This document shows, in pieces, positions 9,135 through 17,639 of a DNA stretch of 64,000 nucleotides (position 1 is the first letter of the stretch; the number at the start of each line of letters is the position of its first letter). The position numbers and the translations under genes are program-made. Under the pieces are notes generated by a model. That model was not told where the DNA came from, did no database searches, and worked only from the letters and a program-made list of their open reading frames with translations. This stretch comes from Melioribacter sp. (GTDB taxonomy: Bacteria > Bacteroidota > Ignavibacteria > Ignavibacteriales > Melioribacteraceae). Where the stretch lies: assembly GCA_020723965.1 (NCBI GenBank), contig DYHW01000003.1, positions 62,001 to 126,000 on the forward strand. Reading direction: 5' to 3'.

Positions 9135-9518
9135 ATGCCGTTAATTGCAATCATTGATGACGACCCCGATATTCTTGATGCCAGCAGTCTTGTGCTAAAA
9201 TCTAAAGGATTTGATGTAATTACAGCGTTAAATCCAAACGATGGTTTCAAGATAGTTGTAGAAAAGAAACCAGATTTAATTATTCTTGATGTTATGATGG
9301 ATGAACCAGATGACGGATTTTTCCTGGCGCAAAAATTCCGCAAAGAAAAAATCCAAACTCCAATTTTAATGTACACTTCAGTTTCAAAAACTATCGGGCT
9401 TGATTTCGATAAAAGTGAAATGGTTCCGGTTGATGATTTTGTTGAAAAACCAATCTCTCCGGATGAACTTGTTGATAAGGTTGTTACATTATTGAAAAAA
9501 GCGGAGGAGAGAAAATAA
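9135..9518 (+). CDS. Stand-alone response regulator receiver
   Basis: Receiver-only protein, 127 aa. It has IIDDDPD, acceptor LILDVMMDEPDDGF, switch MYTSVS and EKPISPDEL. It resembles the 7204 receiver in its DDGF/DSGF turn after the acceptor and in the extended loop before the Lys (GLDFDKSEMVPVDDF). A strong Shine-Dalgarno (AAGGAG) lies just upstream. The stop overlaps the start of hydC2 (TAATG), so it is translationally coupled to the second hydrogenase set. With no DNA-binding domain, it probably acts by protein contact or phosphotransfer. Confidence 0.9.
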   Translation: MPLIAIIDDDPDILDASSLVLKSKGFDVITALNPNDGFKIVVEKKPDLIILDVMMDEPDDGFFLAQKFRKEKIQTPILMYTSVSKTIGLDFDKSEMVPVDDFVEKPISPDELVDKVVTLLKKAEERK

Positions 9519-9991
9519 TGTTAGTATTAGAAAAAAATGAAATGACCAAAGAGATTGAACAATTAGTAAATAAATATGGTTTTTCCCGCTCTTCACTTCT
9601 TCCTATTCTTCAGGATATTCAGAGAAAGCACAAAGCAGTTCCGGATTTTGCTCAGCAAGAAGTTGCCCGTCTGTTAGACATTCATCCAGTTGAGGTTTAC
9701 AGCGTAGTTTCATTCTACTCTTTTTTCAATACAAAACAGAAAGGAAAAAACCTCGTTCGTTTGTGTCAGACTATTACTTGCGATCTTGCCGGTAAAAAGA
9801 GCGTTGCTAGAGCGTTAGAAAGGGAAATTGGAATTAAATTCGGCGAAACAACAAAAGATAACAAGATAACTTTGGAGTACGTTAATTGTCTTGGAATGTG
9901 CGATCAAGGACCAGCGCTTTTAGTTAATGAAAGAGTTTATTCTAAAGTAACGCCTGAAAAAGCCGTTCAAATTCTTAGCGAAATAAAGTGA
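9518..9991 (+). CDS. hydC: HydC/NuoE-like [2Fe-2S] subunit, set 2
   Basis: 157 aa thioredoxin-fold [2Fe-2S] subunit with ligands CQTITC and CLGMC, paralogous to the protein at 976. The helical N-terminal half (SLLPILQDIQRKHKAVP, EVYSVVSFYSFF) matches NuoE. GGAGGAG upstream in the end of the receiver gene supports the ATG at 9518 over a later ATG at 9542. It passes electrons between the flavin subunit and HydA in trimeric hydrogenases. Confidence 0.93.
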   Translation: MLVLEKNEMTKEIEQLVNKYGFSRSSLLPILQDIQRKHKAVPDFAQQEVARLLDIHPVEVYSVVSFYSFFNTKQKGKNLVRLCQTITCDLAGKKSVARALEREIGIKFGETTKDNKITLEYVNCLGMCDQGPALLVNERVYSKVTPEKAVQILSEIK

Positions 9992-9995
9992 GGAG

Positions 9996-11198
9996 ATGAT
10001 GAAAAAAATTGAAAGAAAAGGAGAAGTAATATTTTCCTCCTATAAAAGAGGCGAAGCCATTCATAAAGCTATTTCAATGAAGCGAGAAGATATTCTTTTT
10101 GAAATTCGCGAATCTAAACTTAAGGGAAGAGGCGGCGCAGGATTTCCTACCTCTACAAAATGGATGTTAGTTTCTGCTGCTCAAGCAGATCAAAAATATA
10201 TTGTTTGTAATGCTGATGAAGGCGAACCCGGAACATTTAAAGACCGGGTGCTTCTTCTCGAATATCCGGAATTAGTTTTTGACGGAATGGTTGTTGCCGC
10301 TTATACAATTGGCGCTAAAAACGGAATTGTCTATCTGCGCGGCGAATATGAGTATATGTTAAATTCTCTTGAAGGTTATTTAGACGAAATGAGAAAAGAT
10401 AACCTGCTTGGTAAAAATATTTGCGGCAAAGAAGGATTCGATTTTGATATTATAATTCGATTGGGTTCTGGCGCTTATGTTTGCGGCGAAGAAACTGCAT
10501 TGATCGAATCGTTAGAAGGAAACCGCGGCGAAGCACGTAACCGCCCGCCTTACCCAGTTAATACTGGTTTTATGGGCAAACCAACTACAGTTAACAATGT
10601 TGAAACTTTTGCTGTTGTATCACACATTGTAATTAAGGGCGGCGAGTGGTATAAAAAATTAGGGACAGATAAATCAACCGGCTCAAAATTATTTTCAGTT
10701 TCAGGTGATTGTGATAAACCAGGCGTATATGAACTACCATGGGGAACAAAAATATCTGAACTTCTTGAAATTGTAGGCGCTAAAAACACAAAAGCTGTTC
10801 AAGTTGGCGGCGCTTCCGGTATTTGTATTCCTAAATCGCAATTCGATAGAACTCTTGCCTACGAAGACGCCACAACAGGTGGTTCAATTATGATTTTTAA
10901 CGAAGAAAGAGATTTGCTGCACGTTCTAAAAAACTTTATGGAATTTTTTGTCGAGGAATCTTGCGGTCAATGCACCCCTTGCAGAATAGGTAATGTAAAA
11001 TTACTAGAAGGAGTGGAAATGATTGAAAAAGGAAAATTCACCTTTCATCACATTAACAACTTAAAAGAACTTGGCAAATCTATGCAAGTAGCTTCTAAAT
11101 GTGGATTAGGACAATCAAGCCCCAATCCATTCATTTCAATATTAGAAAACTTCAGAGAAGAAATCTTCAATGGTAACGGAGGAATTCATGGAAAGTAA
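9996..11198 (+). CDS. hydB: HydB/NuoF-like FMN and NAD(P)H-binding subunit, short form, set 2
   Basis: 400 aa flavin subunit containing only the NuoF core. FMN/NADH motifs are GRGGAGFPTSTKW, NADEGEPGTFKDR and CGEETALIESLEGNRG; the [4Fe-4S] site is ESCGQCTPCRIGN. It lacks the N-terminal [2Fe-2S] domain and the C-terminal ferredoxin of the set 1 paralogue, so its cofactor complement is smaller. AGGAG abuts tandem ATG codons at 9996 and 9999, so either may start. It overlaps the start of hydA2 by 11 bases. Confidence 0.93.
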   Translation: MMKKIERKGEVIFSSYKRGEAIHKAISMKREDILFEIRESKLKGRGGAGFPTSTKWMLVSAAQADQKYIVCNADEGEPGTFKDRVLLLEYPELVFDGMVVAAYTIGAKNGIVYLRGEYEYMLNSLEGYLDEMRKDNLLGKNICGKEGFDFDIIIRLGSGAYVCGEETALIESLEGNRGEARNRPPYPVNTGFMGKPTTVNNVETFAVVSHIVIKGGEWYKKLGTDKSTGSKLFSVSGDCDKPGVYELPWGTKISELLEIVGAKNTKAVQVGGASGICIPKSQFDRTLAYEDATTGGSIMIFNEERDLLHVLKNFMEFFVEESCGQCTPCRIGNVKLLEGVEMIEKGKFTFHHINNLKELGKSMQVASKCGLGQSSPNPFISILENFREEIFNGNGGIHGK

Positions 11199-13104
11199 AG
11201 AAAAGTTAAGAGCGCCGATAAGTCAAAAACCGCACGTAGTAGAAAAACCAAAAGATCCTTCATACATAGGCGGAACTATTTCTATTGAAATTAATGAAAA
11301 GAAATTGTCTGTTCCGTTAGGCACTACAATTCTTGAAGCGTGCAAAGAATATGGAATACACGTTCCCACTTTATGTTATCACGAAGATTTATGTATGGCA
11401 GGCGTTTGCCGTGTGTGTGTTGTTGAAGTTGAAGGAATGAGAACGCTGCAAGCTTCGTGCGCTTTCCCAATAACCGCGCCAATTAAAATAAAAACCTCCA
11501 CACCGATGGTGCGTAAAGCAAGAAGACACATAATTGATCTAATGCTTAGCGAACACAGCGGCGAGTGCTACTCATGTATAAGAAACAGCAATTGTGAATT
11601 ACAGAAACTTGCCAAAGAATATGGCGTTGATCATTACACATTCGGACACGTTGATAAACCGCGTTATGAAGTTGATAATTCTTCTTATTCAGTAATTAGA
11701 GATATGAGTAAATGCGTTCTTTGTAAAAGATGCGTTAGAACTTGTATTGATTTGCAGGAAGTTGGAGTGCTTGAATCTCTTGATAGAGGGCGCGAAACAC
11801 ATATAGGAACATTTCTAGATAAACCACTTTCTGATGTAATTTGTATAAACTGCGGTCAATGTATAAACCGCTGTCCAACTGCGGCATTGCGCGCAAACGA
11901 CCCTTCCGATGAAATATGGAATGCAATCGATGATCCGAATAAACATGTAGTTATTCAAACAGCTCCTTCACCGCGTGCTGCAATAGGGGAAGAATTTGGT
12001 TTGCCAGCCGGGACTTCTATGACACGTCAAATGAATACTGCTTTGAAAAGAATCGGTTTTGATAGAGTGTTCGACACTAACACTACTGCTGATTTGACGA
12101 TTATCGAAGAAGGAACGGAACTCGTAATCCGTCTATACAAAGCTCTTGTTAAAAAAGAGCAAGTTTCACTTCCACAGTTTACTTCATGCTCGCCAGGATG
12201 GGTAAAATATTTAGAGCATTATTATCCTGAATACATTGATAATCTTAGTTCGGCAAAATCTCCGCAGCAAATGTTCGGTGCGCTAATAAAAACTTTCTAT
12301 GCAGAAAAAACAGGCATAGATCCGGCAAATATAGTTTCTGTTGCAGTTATGCCATGTTCAGCTAAAAAGTTTGAATGCAACCGTCCGGAAATGAATGACA
12401 GCGGTTACAAAGATGTTGATTACGGTCTAACCACTCGTGAACTTGCGCAAATGATCAAAGAAGCGGGAATTCATCTGCCTGAAATGCCGAAAGGGGATTT
12501 TGATTCACCATTTGGGGAAGCATCCGGTGCAGGTTTGATCTTTGGCGCAACGGGCGGCGTGATGGAAGCGGCTATTCGTTCTATTGTTGAATTTGTTACA
12601 GGCAAAAAAGCCGAAGATGTTTTCGAAAAAGCCAATATAATTCCTCTTAGAGGATTTGATGGAATTAAGTATATGGAGATTCCAATTGGTAATGAAGTTG
12701 GGACAGTGCCTGATATTTTAAAACATTTAGTGCCGGATTGGAATTGGTTAAAAGGAGCTACGTTAAAAGTTGCAGTAGCACATGGAACTGCAAACGCTAA
12801 AAAGATTATGGATGATATTAAAGCCGGAGGAAAGTTCTCAGAATGTCATTTTATAGAATTTATGGCTTGCCCAGGCGGATGTCTTGGCGGCGGTGGTCAG
12901 CCAATACCAACAACGCCCGAAATAAGAAAGAAACGCGCGCAAGCAATATATGCTGAAGATGAATCGCTTGTTGTGAGAAAGTCTCATGAAAATCCGTATG
13001 TAATCAGATTGTATGAAGAATTTTTGAAAGAGGGACCTTGTGGGCATAAATCTCATAAACTTTTACATACTCATTATATAAAGCGTGGCAGGTACATTGC
13101 TTAA
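11188..13104 (+). CDS. hydA: [FeFe]-hydrogenase catalytic subunit HydA, set 2
   Basis: 638 aa catalytic subunit. The ATG at 11188 is chosen because GGAGGA lies 4 bases upstream; an in-frame ATG at 11170 lacks such a site. After a short variable leader come the [2Fe-2S] domain (C63, C74, C77, C91), the His-Cys site (H123, C127, C130, C136), two [4Fe-4S] clusters (C176-C186; C219-C229) and the H-cluster domain. L1 is TSCSPGW (332-338), L2 MPCSAKKFE (389-397) and L3 EFMACPGGCLGGGGQP (about 557-572). L1 differs from set 1 (TSCCPGW); both forms occur in NAD(P)-linked enzymes such as HndD, from memory. Last gene of the run. Confidence 0.95.
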   Translation: MESKEKLRAPISQKPHVVEKPKDPSYIGGTISIEINEKKLSVPLGTTILEACKEYGIHVPTLCYHEDLCMAGVCRVCVVEVEGMRTLQASCAFPITAPIKIKTSTPMVRKARRHIIDLMLSEHSGECYSCIRNSNCELQKLAKEYGVDHYTFGHVDKPRYEVDNSSYSVIRDMSKCVLCKRCVRTCIDLQEVGVLESLDRGRETHIGTFLDKPLSDVICINCGQCINRCPTAALRANDPSDEIWNAIDDPNKHVVIQTAPSPRAAIGEEFGLPAGTSMTRQMNTALKRIGFDRVFDTNTTADLTIIEEGTELVIRLYKALVKKEQVSLPQFTSCSPGWVKYLEHYYPEYIDNLSSAKSPQQMFGALIKTFYAEKTGIDPANIVSVAVMPCSAKKFECNRPEMNDSGYKDVDYGLTTRELAQMIKEAGIHLPEMPKGDFDSPFGEASGAGLIFGATGGVMEAAIRSIVEFVTGKKAEDVFEKANIIPLRGFDGIKYMEIPIGNEVGTVPDILKHLVPDWNWLKGATLKVAVAHGTANAKKIMDDIKAGGKFSECHFIEFMACPGGCLGGGGQPIPTTPEIRKKRAQAIYAEDESLVVRKSHENPYVIRLYEEFLKEGPCGHKSHKLLHTHYIKRGRYIA

Positions 13105-13121
13105 TTTGTGTTACACTTAAC

Positions 13122-13152
13122 CGTAGGGAACGACTTAAAATCGTTCCCTACG
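13122..13152. repeat. Perfect 12-bp inverted repeat downstream of hydA2
   Basis: Arms at 13122-13133 and 13141-13152 are perfect reverse complements (CGTAGGGAACGA) around a 7-base loop. It lies 18 bases after the hydA2 stop and could end the hydrogenase transcript, but no T-run follows, so a classic intrinsic terminator is not supported. It may be one copy of a dispersed palindromic repeat. Confidence 0.6.
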
Positions 13153-13253
13153 CGAGTTTATTTTCGATTATTATCTTGTTAATTTTCAGCATTCATAAGT
13201 TCTTACATTGATTGAATATATGTTGCGTTTGATCAAATAAAATTGGAAAATAA

Positions 13254-14639
13254 ATGTTAGTTCTAATACCGGATTGGGCTCACCATTATGACGAGTTTTG
13301 GAGAGCTATCAGAGACCGTAACCTTTGGTTTATCCGGTTAAGATATTTCGCCGTATTTATTCTTCTTTTATTCATCTTCATTGGCGAACAATTTCTAGAA
13401 TTCAATCTTACAGCAGTTCAAATAAAATCAATTCTCATCATCTCTTTTGCGATAATTGTTTACAATGTGATTCTTAATTCCACTCGGCAAAAAATCGGGG
13501 ACGACCCAAAGAAATTTAACTGCCTTCATATCTCACTTATACAAATGATTTTAGATCTGATTTCTTTAATGCTGTTAGTTTATTACACAGGCAATCTCGA
13601 TTCTCCACTTTCAATGCTCTTTGTTTTTCATATGATAATAGGGAGTATGATTCTGCCGGGATATTTAGTTTACAGTATTGCCTGCGTAGTAAGTGTTAGT
13701 TATTCTCTTTTATTTTTATTACAAAGCAAAAACATAATACCTCATCATATAATTGCCGGTATTATTTCTGAACCAAACAGTCATTCCACAGCGTACGAGA
13801 TAATTTTTGTAATTGGTTTCACATTTGTTCTTTTTGTAATAGTGTATATCGCCAATGGCATATCGCGCCAACTTTATCAACGCGAACAGCAATTAAGAGA
13901 GGCACTTGAAAAATTAAAGGAATCTGAGCGAGCAAAGCAAAAATATACGATAGGTGTTGTGCATGAAATAAAAACTCCGTTATCGGCTATCAAATCAATT
14001 CTTGATATTGTAATTAGTAAATATGTTGGAGCTATCAGCCTACCGGTTGAACAAAAATTAATTAGAGCGCAAATGAGAAGCGATGAAGCGCTAAATCTGA
14101 TAAATGACGTGCTTCGCTTGTCTAAATTAAAATTACTCGAAATAATGACTCCTGAAGTGATAGAAATAGAAAAGACTTTCAACAAGATCATCGATATTCA
14201 TAATGAGCAAGCGAAGTCAAAAAAAATAAATATCAACTTTGTTAATAAGCTCTCTTCAGCAAATATTTTGAAAGGCGATTTAATTCTGCTCGAACTTGCT
14301 CTATCGAATTGTATTACGAATGCATTGAAATACGTTGGTATCAACGGGAATATTGAAATCGTTCTTGAAGAAACTGCGAATAAAATAATTATTCAAATAA
14401 GCGATGATGGAATTGGAATTCCAAAATTAGAACAGAAAAAAATATTTGAGCAATTTTACCGAGCTTCAAATGTGGATAGAATTAGCATAGAGGGAACAGG
14501 TATGGGGTTGGCAATAGTCAAAGAGATTATAGAGAAAATGAACGGATCAATTGAAATTGAAAGTCCTTCAAAATTAGCTAAGGAAAATTTTCCGGGAACT
14601 TCGGTTATTATTAAACTACCATATGAAACATCGAAATAA
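13254..14639 (+). CDS. Membrane-bound sensor histidine kinase
   Basis: 461 aa kinase with about six hydrophobic helices in residues 25-205 and no sizeable periplasmic domain, suggesting sensing within or at the membrane. A short coiled coil (QLREALEKLKESER) leads to HisKA (VVHEIKTPLSAIKSI) and HATPase (SNCITNALKYV, DDGIGIPKLEQKKIFEQFY, GTGMGLAIVKEI). No receiver gene is adjacent. It is 149 bases past hydA2, beyond a hairpin, so co-transcription with the hydrogenase genes is uncertain. The stimulus is unknown. Confidence 0.88.
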   Translation: MLVLIPDWAHHYDEFWRAIRDRNLWFIRLRYFAVFILLLFIFIGEQFLEFNLTAVQIKSILIISFAIIVYNVILNSTRQKIGDDPKKFNCLHISLIQMILDLISLMLLVYYTGNLDSPLSMLFVFHMIIGSMILPGYLVYSIACVVSVSYSLLFLLQSKNIIPHHIIAGIISEPNSHSTAYEIIFVIGFTFVLFVIVYIANGISRQLYQREQQLREALEKLKESERAKQKYTIGVVHEIKTPLSAIKSILDIVISKYVGAISLPVEQKLIRAQMRSDEALNLINDVLRLSKLKLLEIMTPEVIEIEKTFNKIIDIHNEQAKSKKININFVNKLSSANILKGDLILLELALSNCITNALKYVGINGNIEIVLEETANKIIIQISDDGIGIPKLEQKKIFEQFYRASNVDRISIEGTGMGLAIVKEIIEKMNGSIEIESPSKLAKENFPGTSVIIKLPYETSK

Positions 14640-14782
14640 TTTTGGCTCTTCGAATAGCTATCTTTTTGAAAAGCTAAACATAAAGGTCGAAAAAATTTGC
14701 AAAGAATTACGCGGCTTAGCCACTTGTCGCTGGGCTGCTATAAAGTGGCAGTCCATCACTATGTAAAAGTTTTTAGATATAC
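14640..14782. other. Convergent intergenic region with a weak hairpin
   Basis: This gap lies between converging genes. A 7-bp inverted repeat (GCCACTT at 14719-14725, AAGTGGC at 14743-14749) with a 17-base loop is present, without a T-run. It could contribute to termination, but evidence is weak. Confidence 0.3.
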
Positions 14783-15628
14783 TTAATCGAAATCTGTTTT
14801 GCTTATAAATTTGAAATAATTATTTGGAAGGGAAGCGGCTGTTTTTTCTGCATCTTCTAAATTTGAAAACATTCCGTAAACACTTGAACCGGAACCGGAC
14901 ATCAAAGAGAATAAAGCGCCGCATTCATACATCATAGTTTTTATTTTTTTAATCTCTGGATACTTTTCGAAGACATTCTGCTCAAAATCATTTTTTAGTG
15001 ATTCTTTAAGAAGTTCATAGTCTAATTTTTTCCCTTTTATAAACTGATTGAAATTCAACTCTATTTTTTTTGGCGTAATTTTTTGGAAAGCTTCCTTTGT
15101 AGAAATGTTAATACGTGGATTTACAATTAAAATCGGTTCAGTTATTTCAACATCAATATGATCTAAAATTTCTCCGCGCGAAGCGCCAATTGCTGGTTTT
15201 GCTTTAACAAAAAATGGAACATCTGACCCAAGCATTAAAGCCAGTTCAATTAACTTATTGTAGCTCAATTCTAAATGAAACATTTCGTTTAGAGAAATTA
15301 GTGTCGCGGCTGCATCGGAACTTCCGCCGCCAAGTCCCGCTTGCGAGGGGATATTTTTCTTCAATCTTATTTGAACATTTATTTCACGTCCGCAATACTT
15401 TTCTAATAATATTTTTGCCTTCACTACTAAGTTAACTTCACTGGAAGGAATATCGGGAGCATTGCAAATAAATTTAAAATTTTCGGATACCTGAAAAGTA
15501 AGCAGATCAAATAGATCGTTTATTGGATAAAAAAGTGTAGAAAGGTTATGAAAACCGTCCTCTCTTTTTGAAAGGATATTTAACCCAATATTTATTTTAG
15601 CAGGCGCTTTTATCTCAATATAATTCAT
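14783..15628 (-). CDS. ispE: 4-diphosphocytidyl-2-C-methyl-D-erythritol kinase
   Basis: GHMP-family kinase phosphorylating CDP-methylerythritol in the MEP isoprenoid pathway, cytoplasmic, 281 aa. The N-terminal signature APAKINIGLNIL, the ATP loop PSQAGLGGGSSDAAA and the C-terminal SLMSGSGSSVYG are typical. The start at 15628 (MNYIEIKAPAKIN) fits family length; an upstream extension to 15718 encodes unrelated sequence inside the neighbouring gene. It overlaps the 3' end of the methyltransferase gene by 14 bases, suggesting coupling. Confidence 0.94.
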   Translation of the reverse strand: MNYIEIKAPAKINIGLNILSKREDGFHNLSTLFYPINDLFDLLTFQVSENFKFICNAPDIPSSEVNLVVKAKILLEKYCGREINVQIRLKKNIPSQAGLGGGSSDAAATLISLNEMFHLELSYNKLIELALMLGSDVPFFVKAKPAIGASRGEILDHIDVEITEPILIVNPRINISTKEAFQKITPKKIELNFNQFIKGKKLDYELLKESLKNDFEQNVFEKYPEIKKIKTMMYECGALFSLMSGSGSSVYGMFSNLEDAEKTAASLPNNYFKFISKTDFD

Positions 15629-16517
15629 TAAATAATTCCTTAATTGCCATTGTGTGGTTTGGGTTAGAGCCGCAGCAAGAGCCGACAAAAATTGGTTTAT
15701 ATTTTTGATTCTCTTCAACTATAGCAGCATACTCTGCAGGAGAAACAGCACAGTTTAATTCTTTATCTGTAACATTTCCTTTTACGCAATTCAAGTAGTA
15801 CCCCCAGTAAGAATCAAGAGAAACTACATCCAATAAATTTTTTAATTTGTTTGAAGAAATACAATTAAAACCAATAGCTTGCGGTGAGAAACCTAAAATA
15901 AATTTAATTGTTTCACTAATCGGCTCTCCGCTTAGTAATTTTAAATCGTCAGTAACAAAAATGCTTATTACAAATGGAATCTTGTTCTTCGAACAAAACT
16001 TAGAAATGATTTCGATTTCATCCCAGTGACTTTGAGTTTCATTAAGAACAAAATCAGCGCCTGATTCCCAAAGTAACTCGATATGCTTTTTATGATTGTA
16101 TTCGAGATTAAAAAGAGAAACTGTTCTTTCTTTTTGATAACAATCTTCAGCCGGAGCATTAGAGCCCGCAATAATGATCTCATTTTCTTCGATTGCGCTT
16201 ATTGCAAGTTGAACGCTATTACGGACAAAATTATCATACGAACAATCGATTTTGCTTTTCTTAAAAGCTATTGGATTTGTCCGGAAAGTATTTGTTGTAA
16301 TAATATCTGCGCCGTTTACAATATATTTTTTGTGAAGGTCTAAAACTGCCTTAGGGTTACTAATATTTATATATGAAAGCCATAAGTGTTTATCAACAGG
16401 AAAGCTTTGTTGTTGTAAAAAACTTCCCATTGCTCCATCGAGAAGAAGAGTTCGTTTTAATTCTTTATATCGTTCAATAAGTTCAATTTTATTTCTTTTC
16501 ACTTTTACGTCTGTCAA
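15615..16517 (-). CDS. Homocysteine S-methyltransferase family protein
   Basis: About 300 aa single-domain enzyme of the homocysteine methyltransferase fold (MmuM/MetH N-domain type). Seen: LLLDGAMGSFLQQQ near the N-terminus, a mid-domain Zn-ligand Cys (FNCISS), and the C-terminal Cys pair in VGSCCGSNPNHT. It would transfer a methyl group to homocysteine from a donor such as S-methylmethionine. The first codon is a TTG at 16517; a GTG at 16502 is an alternative, and both overlap the upstream gene. No cobalamin or folate domain is present, so the donor is unresolved. Confidence 0.85.
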   Translation of the reverse strand: MTDVKVKRNKIELIERYKELKRTLLLDGAMGSFLQQQSFPVDKHLWLSYINISNPKAVLDLHKKYIVNGADIITTNTFRTNPIAFKKSKIDCSYDNFVRNSVQLAISAIEENEIIIAGSNAPAEDCYQKERTVSLFNLEYNHKKHIELLWESGADFVLNETQSHWDEIEIISKFCSKNKIPFVISIFVTDDLKLLSGEPISETIKFILGFSPQAIGFNCISSNKLKNLLDVVSLDSYWGYYLNCVKGNVTDKELNCAVSPAEYAAIVEENQKYKPIFVGSCCGSNPNHTMAIKELFNELY

Positions 16518-17631
16518 AATAATCTACTGTTTCGTCTATTATTTTTTCAAGATCGATCATTTGAATACATTCTAAATTATACGGACAAACTTTTTTCCAG
16601 CAGGGCGCACAAAACAAGCCGTCAGGAAATAACTTAACACCTCTGCCATAAAGATCAATTTCTGTCCAACAGCTTAAACCAAACCAAGCAATAACATATT
16701 TTTTAAGTGCTATTGCCAAATGCATTCCGAATGAATCACCTGTAATGATCAGATCAGGAACATTTTCATAACAAGCTCCGCGTCTCACTCCTTCATTAGT
16801 TGGCGTGTTTATTATTTTACCGTTGAATTCAGAAGCAATAATGGTGTTTCGCTCTTCATCTTCAGGCCCGCCAAGCAGAATAATTTTAAATCGATTGAAA
16901 GAAAGAAATTTCTCTATTAAAGCTATATGCTGCTCTATAGTCATCTTTTTATTTGGGAAAAGAGTGGAGCAACCTGTGTTGAACCCGATTACTTCATCGT
17001 TATCCGAAATGTTAATTTTTTTTTTATAAGCTCCTATGTAATCTAATTCCTCTTGTGTGAATTGGAAGATATAATCGTCTTCTTTGTATTCGAGTTCAAA
17101 AGTTTCGGCAAGATAATCTTGACCTGTTCGCCTATTGATTTTAAACTTGAGATTATCATCCATACCAAGTCTGTAATTGTAATTAGCACCATCATTTAGT
17201 GGAACAATTTTTCCATTTTTTTCAATACCAAATCCAAGCTTCTCCTTTGCACTAACCAGCATTGCTAAAGCACCGCTTCGCTGCGATTTATCAACATTCA
17301 TCACAATATCAAACTCCATTGTATTTAAAATCGATAATGTTTCGAAGTCATACGCAAATACTTTATCGATATAAGGATTGTTTTGCAACAGTCCAAGAGC
17401 AATTTTTAATGTAACCCAGTAAATAGTAGATTTAGGATATTTTCGTTTGATAGCAGGAAGCTGTGCTGTTGTCATCAACACGTCTCCCATTGCATCAAGA
17501 TTGATTATCAAAATTCTTGTGCCCATCGGATTATATTCTTTACAACCATTTTCCCAGCAATTATGGTCTGAGAAACATGGTTTGTAACCGTTAAAATTCT
17601 TGCACAAATATATCTTTGAATTGTCTGTCAT
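16489..17631 (-). CDS. Glycosyltransferase family 9 protein with Cys-rich N-terminus
   Basis: 380 aa GT9 (ADP-heptose:LPS heptosyltransferase superfamily), GT-B fold. After an unusual leader with four cysteines (YLCKNFNGYKPC, NCWENGC) comes ILIINLDAMGDVLMTTAQLPAIK, the GT9 first strand and loop. The donor-site region TGDSFGMHLAIALKKYVIAWFG and a Cys-containing tail (FCAPCWKKVCP) follow. It heads a block of three GT9 genes (16489-19751) likely building an envelope glycan. The acceptor is unknown. Confidence 0.86.
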   Translation of the reverse strand: MTDNSKIYLCKNFNGYKPCFSDHNCWENGCKEYNPMGTRILIINLDAMGDVLMTTAQLPAIKRKYPKSTIYWVTLKIALGLLQNNPYIDKVFAYDFETLSILNTMEFDIVMNVDKSQRSGALAMLVSAKEKLGFGIEKNGKIVPLNDGANYNYRLGMDDNLKFKINRRTGQDYLAETFELEYKEDDYIFQFTQEELDYIGAYKKKINISDNDEVIGFNTGCSTLFPNKKMTIEQHIALIEKFLSFNRFKIILLGGPEDEERNTIIASEFNGKIINTPTNEGVRRGACYENVPDLIITGDSFGMHLAIALKKYVIAWFGLSCWTEIDLYGRGVKLFPDGLFCAPCWKKVCPYNLECIQMIDLEKIIDETVDYFDRRKSEKK

Positions 17632-17639
17632 AGTTTTGT

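Noticed and set aside
14719-14749. Intrinsic terminator for the kinase at 13254
   Set aside because: Only a 7-bp stem with a 17-base loop and no T-run; kept as a weak hairpin only.
15629-15718. Upstream extension of ispE to 15718
   Set aside because: The added residues lie inside the methyltransferase gene and the family starts at MNYIEIKAPAKIN.
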